DNA from: CAYUQT01 sp964596165
GTDB lineage: Bacteria > Planctomycetota > Phycisphaerae > UBA1845 > JAFGLZ01
Assembly: GCA_964596165.1 (NCBI GenBank)
Contig: CAZQTW010000028.1
Coordinates: 1 to 64,000 of the forward strand
Direction of reading: 5' to 3'
DNA: 64,000 bases
Of this stretch, positions 16,965 to 26,454 are shown piece by piece (the stretch's first letter is position 1; each line of letters begins with the position of its first letter). Below the pieces are notes generated by a model that was not told where the DNA came from, did not search any database, and saw only the letters and a list, made by a program, of their open reading frames with translations. The translations under genes and the position numbers were made by a program.

Positions 16965-17719
16965 CCGTGTACTACCTCGTGCGGCTGAGCGTGTTCGCTC
17001 CGGGTATCGGGTCGGGTATCCTTCAGTGGCCGCGTGTGAATGCCGCACTCGCCGCCGCACTTGCTGGTGCCGATCCACCGGCCCGCCCGCTCATCGGCGC
17101 CGGTCGAAATCCGCGTGCATGTGGCGCAACCCAGCGATCGGTAACCGAGCGCATAAAGAGGATTCACAGGGACCTGGTGGACGGCCAGATACTGCCAGAT
17201 CTCTCGCTCATGCCAGATCAGAATCGGGTTGAGCTTGACCAGCCCCGCGTCCCGCTCTTCGATCTCCTGGAAGTCGGTTCGCGTTCGCCCCTCGGTGCAA
17301 CGCAGGCCGGTAACCCAGCAGGCTACGTTGAGTTCCTCGATCGCGCGGCGCGTCGGCTGAACCTTCAGGATCTCGCAGCATCGATCCGGATTGGTTTCGT
17401 ATAGCCGATCGGGCAGGGGTTGGTCGTTCTTGTACACCTTGAGCTCGGGATAGACGGCAACCGTCTCGTTCATGAACGCGACCGTCTCGACCGGCTTGTA
17501 TCGGGTCGTGACGATGAACCCTCGGATCGCCGGGCTGACACGCTTTGCCAGGTCCCATACCACGCATGAGTCCTTGCCGAGGCTGTGCGCGACCACGAGT
17601 CTGTCGCCATACTGTTCATGGGCACCGCGAATCAATCCTAATGCCCGATCGACTTTTTGGGCGAAGTTGAGCCCATCGACCAATTCTCTCACGTCCTGAA
17701 CCACCGACTCCGTGCTCAT
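16961..17719 (-). CDS. cysH: Assimilatory adenylylsulfate (APS) reductase, 4Fe-4S type
   Basis: 252 residues. The N-terminal PP-loop appears as VVAHSLGKDSCVV (42-54). The cysteine pair at 114-115 and the CxxC at 198-201 are the four ligands of the 4Fe-4S cluster that marks APS rather than PAPS reductases. The catalytic C-terminal motif is ECGIH (224-228). It reduces APS to sulfite with thioredoxin; the neighbouring reductase takes sulfite to sulfide. The start ATG at 17719 has GGAGG a few bases upstream. A TGTYCATTAA motif 25-34 bases upstream recurs before the adjacent rrf2 gene, suggesting control by that regulator. No ATP sulfurylase gene lies in the window. Confidence 0.88.
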   Translation of the reverse strand: MSTESVVQDVRELVDGLNFAQKVDRALGLIRGAHEQYGDRLVVAHSLGKDSCVVWDLAKRVSPAIRGFIVTTRYKPVETVAFMNETVAVYPELKVYKNDQPLPDRLYETNPDRCCEILKVQPTRRAIEELNVACWVTGLRCTEGRTRTDFQEIEERDAGLVKLNPILIWHEREIWQYLAVHQVPVNPLYALGYRSLGCATCTRISTGADERAGRWIGTSKCGGECGIHTRPLKDTRPDTRSEHAQPHEVVHG

Positions 17720-17743
17720 CGAATACCTCCGATTAGTCTAGTA

Positions 17744-17753
17744 TGTCCATTAA
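17744..17753 (-). promoter_or_regulatory. Candidate Rrf2 operator before cysH
   Basis: Plus-strand TGTCCATTAA, 25-34 bases upstream of the cysH start. It matches nine of ten bases of a motif (18269-18278) at a similar distance before the rrf2 start. A weak -10 box (TACAGT, 17757-17762 on the minus strand) would put the transcript start on the motif. Confidence 0.45.
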
Positions 17754-17803
17754 CTAACTGTACCATGCGCCTACCAAAAGAGGCACCGCGCCCGAGGGCC
17801 CGG

Positions 17804-18250
17804 CTAAATCGCATAACTGGGGACGAAGTGACTGTTCCCGATGGCTTCCTGTTCGATCAGATCCTTGAACGTTGTTCCGTCATACACTTCGGCAATGGCC
17901 TCTTCCACTTTGCGCCACATGGGTTCGAATACACACGTGCCCCGCATGGGGCATTCTTCTGCGGACGGCCCCATCGTGCATTCGACAACGTTTGGCGGGC
18001 CCTCAACCGAGCGAATGACCTCGCCTACTGTGAGCGAGGCGGGAGATCGGAGCAATGCATAGCCGCCCTCCGCGCCCCGCCGCGACGTCAGGAAGCCTGC
18101 TTGCTTCAATTGACTCAGGATGACTTCCAGAAACCGCAGGGGGATGGCCTGGGCGTACGCGATTTCGCCGATCTTCACGAGTCCTTGCCCATGGCGTTTG
18201 GCCAGTTCAAAGACGGCTCGTAAGGCATACTGGCATTTCTGTGAAATCAT
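17804..18250 (-). CDS. Rrf2-family regulator with three cysteines (IscR/CymR-like)
   Basis: 148 residues. The N-terminal winged helix begins MISQKCQYALRAVFELA and contains the wing SRRGAEGGYAL (56-66). Three cysteines at 91, 100 and 106 (Cx8Cx5C) sit where IscR binds its 2Fe-2S cluster, so this protein probably senses iron-sulfur state or cysteine supply. It stands 84 bases upstream of cysH in the same direction, and both genes carry the same ten-base motif around their likely transcript starts. Control of sulfur assimilation plus autoregulation is the simplest reading. A consensus promoter lies at 18289-18317. Confidence 0.87.
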   Translation of the reverse strand: MISQKCQYALRAVFELAKRHGQGLVKIGEIAYAQAIPLRFLEVILSQLKQAGFLTSRRGAEGGYALLRSPASLTVGEVIRSVEGPPNVVECTMGPSAEECPMRGTCVFEPMWRKVEEAIAEVYDGTTFKDLIEQEAIGNSHFVPSYAI

Positions 18251-18268
18251 CGAACACCACGGAAGTAT

Positions 18269-18278
18269 TGTTCATTAA
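18269..18278 (-). promoter_or_regulatory. Candidate Rrf2 autoregulatory operator
   Basis: Plus-strand TGTTCATTAA, within a longer A+T-rich block (18264-18283). It falls just downstream of the predicted transcript start of rrf2, a position suited to repression. Confidence 0.45.
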
Positions 18279-18288
18279 GTCAATCGAA

Positions 18289-18317
18289 ATAGTAACAAGA
18301 CAGACTTCTTATGTCAA
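18289..18317 (-). promoter_or_regulatory. Sigma-70-type promoter of the rrf2 gene
   Basis: On the minus strand TTGACA (18317-18312) and TACTAT (18294-18289) are 17 bases apart. The region is notably A+T-rich compared with its surroundings. The start site would be near 18282. Confidence 0.75.
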
Positions 18318-18989
18318 CCGTTTTCTTGCTATTTCGTGTTGGTTTCTTTAATATATTGCTATGAATAGACTTATAATTTAATGTGTCTGTGCCGGTTCGG
18401 ACATTTCGGTTGCATGCCTCGCCTTTAGCAAGCTCTCCCGGCGCAGAAACAGGTCACCTCTCGCGACGGAGGATGTTCCATTCGCCATCGCGGCAGACGG
18501 CAGGAAGGACAGACGATCCGACATGTTGAGTTCTGAACCACGTCCTCGGCCGCCGTAGGCCGCTGCGACGATCGTTGAGGCTTGTACCGCGGCGTGCAAG
18601 GCGGTTGCTGCTTCGAGCGGTCGACGGCGTATGAGGCGAGATTTCTGGGATGTGCCCATGCGAACAGGACTCCTGTGAAATGGTATTCTGGGGCGGACTG
18701 GCTGAGAAAACGCAACTGACCCACCGCGTCGGCCGTCGCCAGGATGTTGACCCGGCTCGACGACGATCCGGGCACGGTGGTGCACCGGTCCATGGTGCGT
18801 CACTTGCGGCTTGTGTATGCCCTCGCTCTCCCGAGACTGCTCCTTGCTCCTGTTGACGTCGCGCTCGCGTTCGGGATATCGTCTTTTCACGAAAGGGACC
18901 GTCATGTTTGGACCCTCCTTCGTGAGGCTGTCGATCTCGATCGCCCTGTTGCCGGCGACTTTCCCTCTCGCCGTCCGCGCGGCGTCGGC
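18318..18989. other. No supported gene
   Basis: About 670 bases. The first 60 are A+T-rich. Overlapping open frames on both strands show no family resemblance and mutually exclude each other. Probably decayed coding sequence leading to the remnant at 18990. Confidence 0.4.
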
Positions 18990-19289
18990 TACTTTCCCCT
19001 GAATGCCGTCCGTTGGCTGCCGCCCCCTCGAGACATCGCCGCACTGGTGACCGATTCCGGAAGGGACCGATTCACCGCCGAGCTCTTCCACTTCGGCAAG
19101 GACACACGAGCGTTGGCCGCCGAGCTGTATCTCCTCGCTCGGGGGGACTACAGGCTGACGCTGGCCCCGGCTGACGGCCGGTCAGTCCCACTCTCAAGCC
19201 GTGCGATCACCGTGAAGGGTCCGTACACGCGCGTCTCGCTGGATCTGCCGCCGCAGAGACTGTGCACGTTGAATATCACACACCGGTAG
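18990..19289 (+). pseudogene. C-terminal remnant of a secreted beta-domain protein
   Basis: The last 100 or so codons of an open frame look like real protein: PRDIAALVTDSGRDRFTAEL, then ELYLLARGDYRLTL, a DGR turn, TRVSLDLPPQRLCTLNI and a stop at 19289. The pattern suits the closing beta-sandwich of a large secreted protein or hydrolase. Upstream codons in the frame (from 18744) lose this character and no start with a ribosome site is visible. I read it as the tail of a decayed gene; a short intact gene is possible. Confidence 0.35.
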
Positions 19290-19695
19290 GCTCCCGAACG
19301 CCTTTCCTTACGCGAGCCCGCAGGAACTCTACCCGCGGCATCTCAAAGCTCGAGCCGCAACGACGTAGGACGGCAGATGGTGGCGTTCGGCTAAAGGACC
19401 TGACCGTCCGGGGCGTATTCGCCGGCGGGATCCTGCCTGGCGAATCATGCCAGTTCATCCGAAGCGGTGTCGAAGGTCACTCGGTTCACACGGGGAGACT
19501 CGTCCGTCGGACGGACGACTGCGCCCTCGGGTCTGCCTGCATACCATAGTCCCGCGCGTGGGACACGCCGCGATCAGCGCAGGCGACTACGGCCGCGCCG
19601 ACACGTGGCTGGTCTGCCGGTTCATTCCGCTTGCTTCCCAACGATCGCGTCTCCGATCGGCTGATGAATGCAAGGGCTGCCTGCCGAATGCGGTG
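19290..19695. other. No supported gene
   Basis: About 400 bases between the remnant and the convergent membrane-protein gene. Open frames are short and unlike known proteins; no tRNA or strong hairpin was seen. Confidence 0.4.
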
Positions 19696-21171
19696 CTAGC
19701 GATTAGCGTATCGGCAGCCCGCCATGCCGCGGTAGACCAGGAGCAGATATCCGAAGCCCCAGATAAGGGCGAAGCCCACCCAGACAAAGAACGCCAGGAT
19801 GAATGCCCCGTTGCCGAACCTATACGACGATGCGAACTCCTTGAACAACGGCTTCAGTGCGAATAGGAGGGCTCCGATCAATCCGGCAAGGCAGGCGCCG
19901 AGAAGGAGCCATGTCGCCAGATACGATGCCATCTGCATTGCCCCGGCCAACAGGTTTCTCTTGTCGGTGACCTGATAGTAGAGAGCGACCAGCCATGACG
20001 TGACCAACGTGCATGCAAACGCGGCGATCGCCGAGAAGTACGCCACGAGGGGGGCCGCCAGCCACAAGACCTCCACATCATGTGGGAACGGGAGGCGCCT
20101 CATATCGGTCACGTAACAGAGGATGATCCCGAAGAAACCGACGACGAATACAGCCGGTAGGTGCATCGACAGGAACGACCGGTGATCACCGGCACCACCC
20201 CCGATCTGAATCTGCCTTCCGAATGACTTCGGCCGAAAGACCGCCTCGCGGGCACACCGCTGCCATGCTTGCCACCTGCCCACCGTCGCTCGCCGTTGCC
20301 AAGGCGTCCCAGGCCGGGCCTCCGGACCCAGCGACAGGACGACGGGCTCGCCGCACTCAGGGCAGCGGCCGTCCATACGCGCAGCCGTCAGATTGTAGCC
20401 GCAGGACTCGCAGAGCGGCGTTCGCTCCGGCGGCCGCACGAACCGATCGGCGCCCACACTTCGGAACACCGTCCACAAGAACCACGTCGCCGCAAGCAGA
20501 CAAACATAAGCTACGAGTCCCTCTTGGACATCTCGCCTCAGGTACCACGGACGCCGGCGCATCCAATCCTCAAAAGCCTTGTTGTAGTCCTGCAAGGCCG
20601 AACCCGTGACGACTTCAATCTTGGATTCAATGGTGTTTCGATTGCGCGGGGTCGGTCGAGGATGGCGGTGCTCCCAGTCTCTCTTGGCCAGTTCGAGGCT
20701 CAGCGTGGACAGCCCGATCGTCAGTGTCACTGGGATCGCACAGGTGGTGTTCAGCCAGGTCCGCCGCAGCCCGTTGGCAATGCTCCGGCGCATCGGCTCG
20801 TCCCTTGCGCCCCACGGTGTGGCCAACAGGGCAAGGGCGAGCACGGCTACTTCAACGCCCACCGTAACGCCCGCAATGATCGCCAAGCTGAGAGTCGGAT
20901 GACGTGTCACCTCACGGAAAAGACTGTAGAAGAACCGCTCTATGACTTGAAATAGGCCGTGCGATCGGACCCTTTCAGCCTCGTCGACACATATGGCGAA
21001 CAGGACAATCAGCCCGGCCGTAAACAGCGACAGCATCACATGAATGCCGTACGCGCGTGCCAAGGACACACTGGTGCTCCGGCTCGCGGCGGTGGCCGGC
21101 ATGAGCCACCACAGCGGCAGGGCTACCCAGAGCGGCCAAGGCTTCTCGTGATGTGTGGTCGATTGTTCCAT
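19696..21171 (-). CDS. Polytopic membrane protein with CxxCGYNLT zinc ribbon
   Basis: 491 residues with about nine hydrophobic segments in two blocks. A zinc ribbon lies between them: Cys 254, 257, 270 and 273 in CESCGYNLT...GRCPECGEP. This ribbon is a hallmark of planctomycete membrane proteins, where its role is unknown. A large soluble loop (about 160-215) precedes it. The C-terminal block has four or five helices, including YLATWLLLGACLAGLIGALL. The start at 21171 has no competing upstream codon of note. Not obviously linked to its neighbours; it is divergent from the PIG-L gene. Confidence 0.75.
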   Translation of the reverse strand: MEQSTTHHEKPWPLWVALPLWWLMPATAASRSTSVSLARAYGIHVMLSLFTAGLIVLFAICVDEAERVRSHGLFQVIERFFYSLFREVTRHPTLSLAIIAGVTVGVEVAVLALALLATPWGARDEPMRRSIANGLRRTWLNTTCAIPVTLTIGLSTLSLELAKRDWEHRHPRPTPRNRNTIESKIEVVTGSALQDYNKAFEDWMRRRPWYLRRDVQEGLVAYVCLLAATWFLWTVFRSVGADRFVRPPERTPLCESCGYNLTAARMDGRCPECGEPVVLSLGPEARPGTPWQRRATVGRWQAWQRCAREAVFRPKSFGRQIQIGGGAGDHRSFLSMHLPAVFVVGFFGIILCYVTDMRRLPFPHDVEVLWLAAPLVAYFSAIAAFACTLVTSWLVALYYQVTDKRNLLAGAMQMASYLATWLLLGACLAGLIGALLFALKPLFKEFASSYRFGNGAFILAFFVWVGFALIWGFGYLLLVYRGMAGCRYANR

Positions 21172-21357
21172 TGCGCAGGCTCGAAGCCGTGGCTCGCGCC
21201 GTTTTCGGCTTGTCGCTACCGTGCTATTCAGCCGACCCCCTGTGAGATAGCCTATTCATGCCGGACTGTCCAGCACCCATGTTCGGGCTTGCACGGATGG
21301 AGGTACCGCGATTAGATGTGCACCTGACGGGTGGTGCACTTCTCCGGGAGCCCTCTG

Positions 21358-22188
21358 ATGCACACATTCAAATGCCCGGTATTTCTCATTGGGGCGGTTA
21401 TGCTGTCCGAAGCCGCATTTGCGGCCGAGCCCAACCTTCCGGCCAAGGACCGCATCGAGAACTGGACGGGCAAGACGGTCATGGTCTTCACGCCCCATCC
21501 CGATGACGACACATTCATGTGTGGCGGGATCATGGGCATCCTGGCGAAGAACAAGAACAAGATCATCATCGTGATCTATACGAACGACGACAAAGGGTCG
21601 CGCGATCCGAACATGACCTGTGCCCGTCTGACGGCCATCCGCAAGGCCGAGGAAGAGGCCGCCTGTGAAGTGCTGGGCATTCCGAAGGAGAACATCATCT
21701 GGCTGGGCTACGAAGACGGCAATCTCGAATACGCCGACCCGCGAAAGCTCCGCGGCGAAGCATGCCGGCTCATCAAGATCCACCGGCCCGATGCCATCTT
21801 CAGCATCGATCCCGGCTCGAACCACATGCGTTGGCACAAGACGGATCACCGGATGGCCGCCTTCATCACCAAGGATGCCTTCATGGCCGCCGAGTGGCCG
21901 CTCTACTATCCCGATCATTGGCAGGTGGAGAAGCTAAAGCCCTACCGAGTGCCGGTGGCGTATTACTACTACACCACCGAAGCGAACTACACCGTGGACG
22001 TCTCCGGCATCATCGAAACGAAGATCAAGGCGGCGGCCAAGCACGTCAGCCAGTTTCCGCCCGCGGTGGATCGGTACACACCGGAGATGTCGTCATTTGC
22101 GTTTCAGGCTTTGCGCGCCGGGGGACTGCTGGCCAGTCGCGAAGGCAATCGTTACGTTGAAAAGTTCCGCCGCGAGGTGAATCCGTAG
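21358..22188 (+). CDS. PIG-L/LmbE-family deacetylase, exported
   Basis: 276 residues. A signal peptide (FLIGAVMLSEAAFAAEP) precedes the PIG-L fold. Zinc and catalytic residues are present: HPDDD in VFTPHPDDDTFMCGG, and the later HKTDHR. The family hydrolyses N-acetyl groups of N-acetylglucosamine derivatives, mycothiol precursors or related glycans. Export suggests action on an extracytoplasmic glycan. The ATG at 21358 follows GGGAG. The frame is open nine codons further, but that would bury the signal peptide. It is followed after 69 bases by a large glycoside-hydrolase-like gene, and the two probably form a glycan-use pair. Confidence 0.85.
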   Translation: MHTFKCPVFLIGAVMLSEAAFAAEPNLPAKDRIENWTGKTVMVFTPHPDDDTFMCGGIMGILAKNKNKIIIVIYTNDDKGSRDPNMTCARLTAIRKAEEEAACEVLGIPKENIIWLGYEDGNLEYADPRKLRGEACRLIKIHRPDAIFSIDPGSNHMRWHKTDHRMAAFITKDAFMAAEWPLYYPDHWQVEKLKPYRVPVAYYYYTTEANYTVDVSGIIETKIKAAAKHVSQFPPAVDRYTPEMSSFAFQALRAGGLLASREGNRYVEKFRREVNP

Positions 22189-22257
22189 CGGGCGTCGCAA
22201 CGCCCCTTGCAAGGGGGATACATTCGTTCCGCAAGACTGTTGTGGAGAGAAACAACC

Positions 22258-25083
22258 GTGACGCATATCGCAAGAGGGGTGTTCTGCTGGGTCGTACTGG
22301 CGTCGGTCGGCGTCGCATCCGACGAACCGTTGTATGTGGCTCAGTCAAACGATATGGACCCCACGCTGCCCACGTCACAGCCCGGCGGGCGGTGGTACCA
22401 CTGGCTGAGCACGGACCCGGCGGTCACCCACTTGGAAACGGGATTGGCGATCGATTCGGACGAGTTCGCCGGCCGGGGCCAGCGCATCGATATGGCGGTC
22501 GACGTCCCGATCTCCGCCGTGCAGATCAAGATGAAACGGATCGGATCGCCCGGTCCCCTGCAGTGGCAGATCGGCTCGGCATGGGATCGTAAGGACCTGG
22601 GCCAAGGCGAAGTGCCCGCCGAACGAATCCGAGTTCACTACGAGCACTTCGTTACGCTGCCCATCCGCCCCACCCGCACGAAGCCGCTGTTCGTCCGGCT
22701 TCGGGCGACATCGGGCAACTGTCCCGACGATTACTACGCCGTCTACTGCACGTGGGCTCAGGCGCCTGCCGAAAAGACGGAGATCCGCGCGTACGAGGGC
22801 ATTCGCAAGATTGGGATGATGTTTCGAATGCTCCGGCCGGATGCGCACGGAGCGGCGATGGAGGCGTCGGGCCGGCCGGTGATCGAGGGCGCGAGCATGA
22901 TGACCCGCCTACTCACGGCGCAGCCGATGGCGGGTGTGCGGCCACTCATGCCCGGCGAAGAAGAGCCCTATGACTTCGTGGATCGACTGGCCGCGGGCAT
23001 CGATCCGCGATGGGCAGGCTTGCCGCGTCCGGATGTTCGCCCGGAGCCCGGCGAGATCGCCCTTGCCGACGGCTGGCAGATCCGGGTGGCGACGGGACGC
23101 TCCCCGCAAGTCGAGACGGCCGTCGCCGATCTGCAGGCTTTCCTGCGGGATCGGATGAAGGTCGCCACGAGCATCGTCCGAGATGCGACCGTCTTGGCGA
23201 CACCTCGGTCGATCACACTGACGCTGGGGCCGGGCCCTCAGGACGGTCCGCGCCGGCGGGGCGGTTACCGGATGTCGGCGGAGGGAGAACAGATTGCCAT
23301 TCATGGCTATGACGCAGGTGGAGTCCTTCGCGGGGTGTGGTACCTGGAGGACCTGCTCGCGCTGCGCGGTGGGCCGTTTCTGCAACCCGGCGCCAGGACG
23401 CGAGAACCCCGCTACTCGCCGCGGGCCACCTGCTCGACGTGGGGGGGCCTCGGTGAGTTGGCCACCCCGGCGCCCGTCTACACCGATGCCCATCTGTCGT
23501 TGATCAGCCACTACGGCTACGATGCGATCTGGATGTGCTGGTTCCCCGGACCCGAACGCACAAACGAGTTGCCGACCCGCATCGCACCCGGCCAGACACC
23601 GCGCGGGACCAGCTATCAGCCCTTCACGGCCAGGCTGCGCGAGCTGACCGAACGCGCGGAGCGGTACGACCTGGAAGTCGTGCTTCAGTACGCCGCCATG
23701 CATCCCGCCAACGAGTCCGAGCTTCGGGCGCTTCAGGACGAGGCCCGGCAACTCCTCCGCGACGTGCCGCGGATCCGAACGATCGTCCTGTTGGACGAGG
23801 GCATGGGCTCGATGACCCAGGGACTCGATGCCTGGGTGTCGACGTGCTCGCAATTGGCGCCGGCTTTCTGGGAGGTCCGGCCGGACGCTCGAGTGGTCGC
23901 CTGGACGTACACCTTCGGGGCGACGGCCGGAGCACCGGATCTACCGACCTACCAGCGGTACGTCGACCGGTTGCTCAAGCTCGATCGCCGGATTGCGCTG
24001 ATGGCCAACTTCGACAGTTGGTGGGCCCGCCGTCGCGATGGGCTGCTGCAAAACGCCTACGACTACTGCTTGAGCCTCAAGGGGCCCGCGGACGATTACA
24101 CCCGGACGGCTCAGGCCTTGCTCGCCGAGGCAAAGCGCGAGGGCAAGTCTCCTCGACCGCTCTGGGCCAAGATCGAGACCCGATTCAGCCAGGAATCGAA
24201 CACGCAACCTGAGATTCCGTGCATGCAACGCTGGGCCCGGCGCTATCAGGCCGTCAACGACTTCGGTCCGCCGCCGATCGAGGGAATGCTGTGCAATTGG
24301 TATCATCAGGGATTCCACCCGACGCCGGTGACCGAGTTGTTCGGTTGGCTCAGCTACACCGATCCGATGCCTTTGGAGGAGCTGTTGCGTGCGATTGCCC
24401 GCCGCGATTTCGGGCCGGGCCAGGAGGATTGGGTGCTGGCCGCGTGGGCCGATTTTTCCGAAGCGATCTGGCATTACCCCTTCTACTACAACCTGAGCTA
24501 CACCATGAATGCGGGCTACGCCCAACCCTTCTGGCTGGACCCCAAAGCCCGTAACCCCCGCCCATGGCGTCGGGGATTCATCAATTCGTTGGAGGCGATG
24601 TCGATGAAGGCGACCGGCGAGGGACCGGGCTCGGGTCCGGAGAATCGCGCGCGGCTGGCCAAGCTCTACGAGCATTGGAGCGCCGGCCTGAAACAGTTGA
24701 GGCAGGCCGCCGATCGTGCGCCGGCGTCAGTAAAGGCGGAGGCCGAATCTCAGTGGCGCACCGCCCGGTCATTCGGCGACAAGGCCGAGGTCACGCTCCG
24801 GCTGGTGCGCTGGCTCGATGCCCGCGGGCGATTCTACGCGGCCAAGAACCCTGTGGAGGCCGGGACTGCCTTGGACGAGTTGGAGCGCATCGGCCGCGAG
24901 GAGCTGGACGCCGCCCGGGCCGCCTTGCCACTCTACTTGCGCGATAGCCGCATGGGTCATCTCAATCATGGCCGCGGGTGTTTCACCGCCGCCACGATCG
25001 AGTGGAAGATCGGCCTGTTGGAGCGAACGCTTTCGGAAGAATTGCCGGCGCTTCGGAAGAAGAGTATCCAGGCATCACCTTAA
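22258..25083 (+). CDS. Large secreted glycoside-hydrolase-like protein (GH20/GH67-type architecture)
   Basis: About 941 residues from GTG 22258, which gives a signal peptide (ARGVFCWVVLASVGVAS). An N-terminal beta-sandwich region (about 30-200) is followed by an alpha/beta domain like the one in front of GH20, GH67 and GH84 barrels, marked by IAIHGYDAGGVLRGVWYLEDLL-like sequence near residues 340-360. A TIM-barrel stretch then has VVLQYAAMHPANESEL, IVLLDEGMGSM and MLCNWYHQGF, and a helical C-terminal domain ends the protein. Possible catalytic acids are in LLDEGMG, but I cannot assign a family. The longer frame from 22207 lacks a signal. It follows the PIG-L gene, suggesting breakdown of acetylated amino sugars or uronic glycans. 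Confidence 0.65.
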   Translation: MTHIARGVFCWVVLASVGVASDEPLYVAQSNDMDPTLPTSQPGGRWYHWLSTDPAVTHLETGLAIDSDEFAGRGQRIDMAVDVPISAVQIKMKRIGSPGPLQWQIGSAWDRKDLGQGEVPAERIRVHYEHFVTLPIRPTRTKPLFVRLRATSGNCPDDYYAVYCTWAQAPAEKTEIRAYEGIRKIGMMFRMLRPDAHGAAMEASGRPVIEGASMMTRLLTAQPMAGVRPLMPGEEEPYDFVDRLAAGIDPRWAGLPRPDVRPEPGEIALADGWQIRVATGRSPQVETAVADLQAFLRDRMKVATSIVRDATVLATPRSITLTLGPGPQDGPRRRGGYRMSAEGEQIAIHGYDAGGVLRGVWYLEDLLALRGGPFLQPGARTREPRYSPRATCSTWGGLGELATPAPVYTDAHLSLISHYGYDAIWMCWFPGPERTNELPTRIAPGQTPRGTSYQPFTARLRELTERAERYDLEVVLQYAAMHPANESELRALQDEARQLLRDVPRIRTIVLLDEGMGSMTQGLDAWVSTCSQLAPAFWEVRPDARVVAWTYTFGATAGAPDLPTYQRYVDRLLKLDRRIALMANFDSWWARRRDGLLQNAYDYCLSLKGPADDYTRTAQALLAEAKREGKSPRPLWAKIETRFSQESNTQPEIPCMQRWARRYQAVNDFGPPPIEGMLCNWYHQGFHPTPVTELFGWLSYTDPMPLEELLRAIARRDFGPGQEDWVLAAWADFSEAIWHYPFYYNLSYTMNAGYAQPFWLDPKARNPRPWRRGFINSLEAMSMKATGEGPGSGPENRARLAKLYEHWSAGLKQLRQAADRAPASVKAEAESQWRTARSFGDKAEVTLRLVRWLDARGRFYAAKNPVEAGTALDELERIGREELDAARAALPLYLRDSRMGHLNHGRGCFTAATIEWKIGLLERTLSEELPALRKKSIQASP

Positions 25084-25138
25084 GCGCACCGTGTGCGGCA
25101 TTGCCCGCATACGGTCGGATGGACAACCCACGGCTGAA

Positions 25139-26365
25139 TCAGCGAGATAGAAAGTCCTTCCAGGAGCAGTTGTGAATCCCCCGGCGTAGCTGAAAACTGC
25201 CCGGACTCCGAGAGACAATGACCGATGTGCGCACAAGCCTACCCAACTCTCTTGTTGCTCGGACGAGTCCGTCCGCATGCTTTGGGAAGATGGTTGCCGC
25301 GCTCTTAACCTCAATGAGGTTGAGTTTGTCACCGATCTCCACCAGCAAATCGACTTCGAGGCCATCGCGCGTGCGAAGGTAATACAGGGACGGCAATTGG
25401 CCGAAATGGAGAAATCGTTTCCAGAAGTCGGTGACAACAAAGGTCTCGAACAGATGGGGAAAATGAGGACTGTTCAGTAGCGCCGACGGATCACGTAGGC
25501 CCAACAGATAGCAGGCCAAGGCCGTGTCGTTGAAGTACAACTTCGGGCTCTTGATCAGACGCTTGCCGATGTTCCTGTAATAGGGATAGAGGAGAAGGAT
25601 CTGGTATCCGGCTTCCAACAGAGAGAGCCAACGGTTCGTGGTGGTCACCGAAACCCCGATCTCTCGTGCCAATTCCGAGACATTCAGGATCTGGCCGGTT
25701 CGGGTCGCGCACAACCGGAGAAATCGCAGAAATTGGCTGAGGTCGCCCACTTGCGAGAGATTGCGTATATCGCGCTCCAAGTAAGTCGCCACGTAGGAGC
25801 CGCACCAGATATCTTTGTCCACGGAGGGACGACTTGCGGGTTGTGGATAGTGCCCTCGAAGCAAGGTATTGGCAATCGACGGAAGCTTGCCTCGAGGCGT
25901 GTTGATCTCTCCCATACGGCCTAACAGAGATGCCACGTCTACGGACTGTTTCCCCTGGCCAATCCGCTCGGCGAAGGAGAAAGGCAGAAGCGTGAGGACG
26001 GCGGCTCTTCCCGCGAGCGATTCGCTGACGCCGTGCATCAGCGAGAAGTTCTGCGATCCCGTCAGCACCCACTGCCCCGGCTTTCGGTGTGCGTCTATCT
26101 TGGTTTTGATGTACGGCAGAAGGCCCGGCACGTACTGAATCTCGTCCAGGATGACCGGACCGGTGCATGCGTCGAGAAACCCGCGTGGGTCCTCGCGGGC
26201 TCGGGCTCGGGTATCGGGATCTTCGAGGTTGACGTAGTGGTGCGTCTGCCGAAGCAATTGCCGAACCAGAGTTGTCTTGCCGGACTGCCTCGGTCCCGTT
26301 ACCACGATGGCGGGAAAAGACCTTCCCGCCCGCTGAATAACCTTGGATAGAATGCGATGTTTCAT
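25139..26365 (-). CDS. AAA_14/DUF4143 ATPase
   Basis: 408 residues. Walker A is GPRQSGKT (about 24-31), Walker B is VILDEIQ (about 70-76), and sensor-like TGSQNF follows. The C-terminal half is the DUF4143 domain, with a winged-helix segment (ELAREIGVSVTTTNRWLSLL), YFNDTALACYLLGL and the PD-(D/E)xK-like strand GLEVDLLVEIGDKLNLIEVK. These ATPases are widespread, often lone and mobile between genomes; their target is unknown. The start MKHRILSK is clear. An A+T-rich patch lies just upstream (26385-26415). The gene stands alone in a loosely packed region with toxin-antitoxin genes nearby, consistent with accessory DNA. Confidence 0.87.
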   Translation of the reverse strand: MKHRILSKVIQRAGRSFPAIVVTGPRQSGKTTLVRQLLRQTHHYVNLEDPDTRARAREDPRGFLDACTGPVILDEIQYVPGLLPYIKTKIDAHRKPGQWVLTGSQNFSLMHGVSESLAGRAAVLTLLPFSFAERIGQGKQSVDVASLLGRMGEINTPRGKLPSIANTLLRGHYPQPASRPSVDKDIWCGSYVATYLERDIRNLSQVGDLSQFLRFLRLCATRTGQILNVSELAREIGVSVTTTNRWLSLLEAGYQILLLYPYYRNIGKRLIKSPKLYFNDTALACYLLGLRDPSALLNSPHFPHLFETFVVTDFWKRFLHFGQLPSLYYLRTRDGLEVDLLVEIGDKLNLIEVKSAATIFPKHADGLVRATRELGRLVRTSVIVSRSPGSFQLRRGIHNCSWKDFLSR

Positions 26366-26454
26366 TGCCCGCGAGCATAGGGCTTCCGATTTAATATTTC
26401 AAGTTAAATCTGCGGGGTATCCATTGGTCGTCTCGTCTCAGGTCGGACCTGCCC

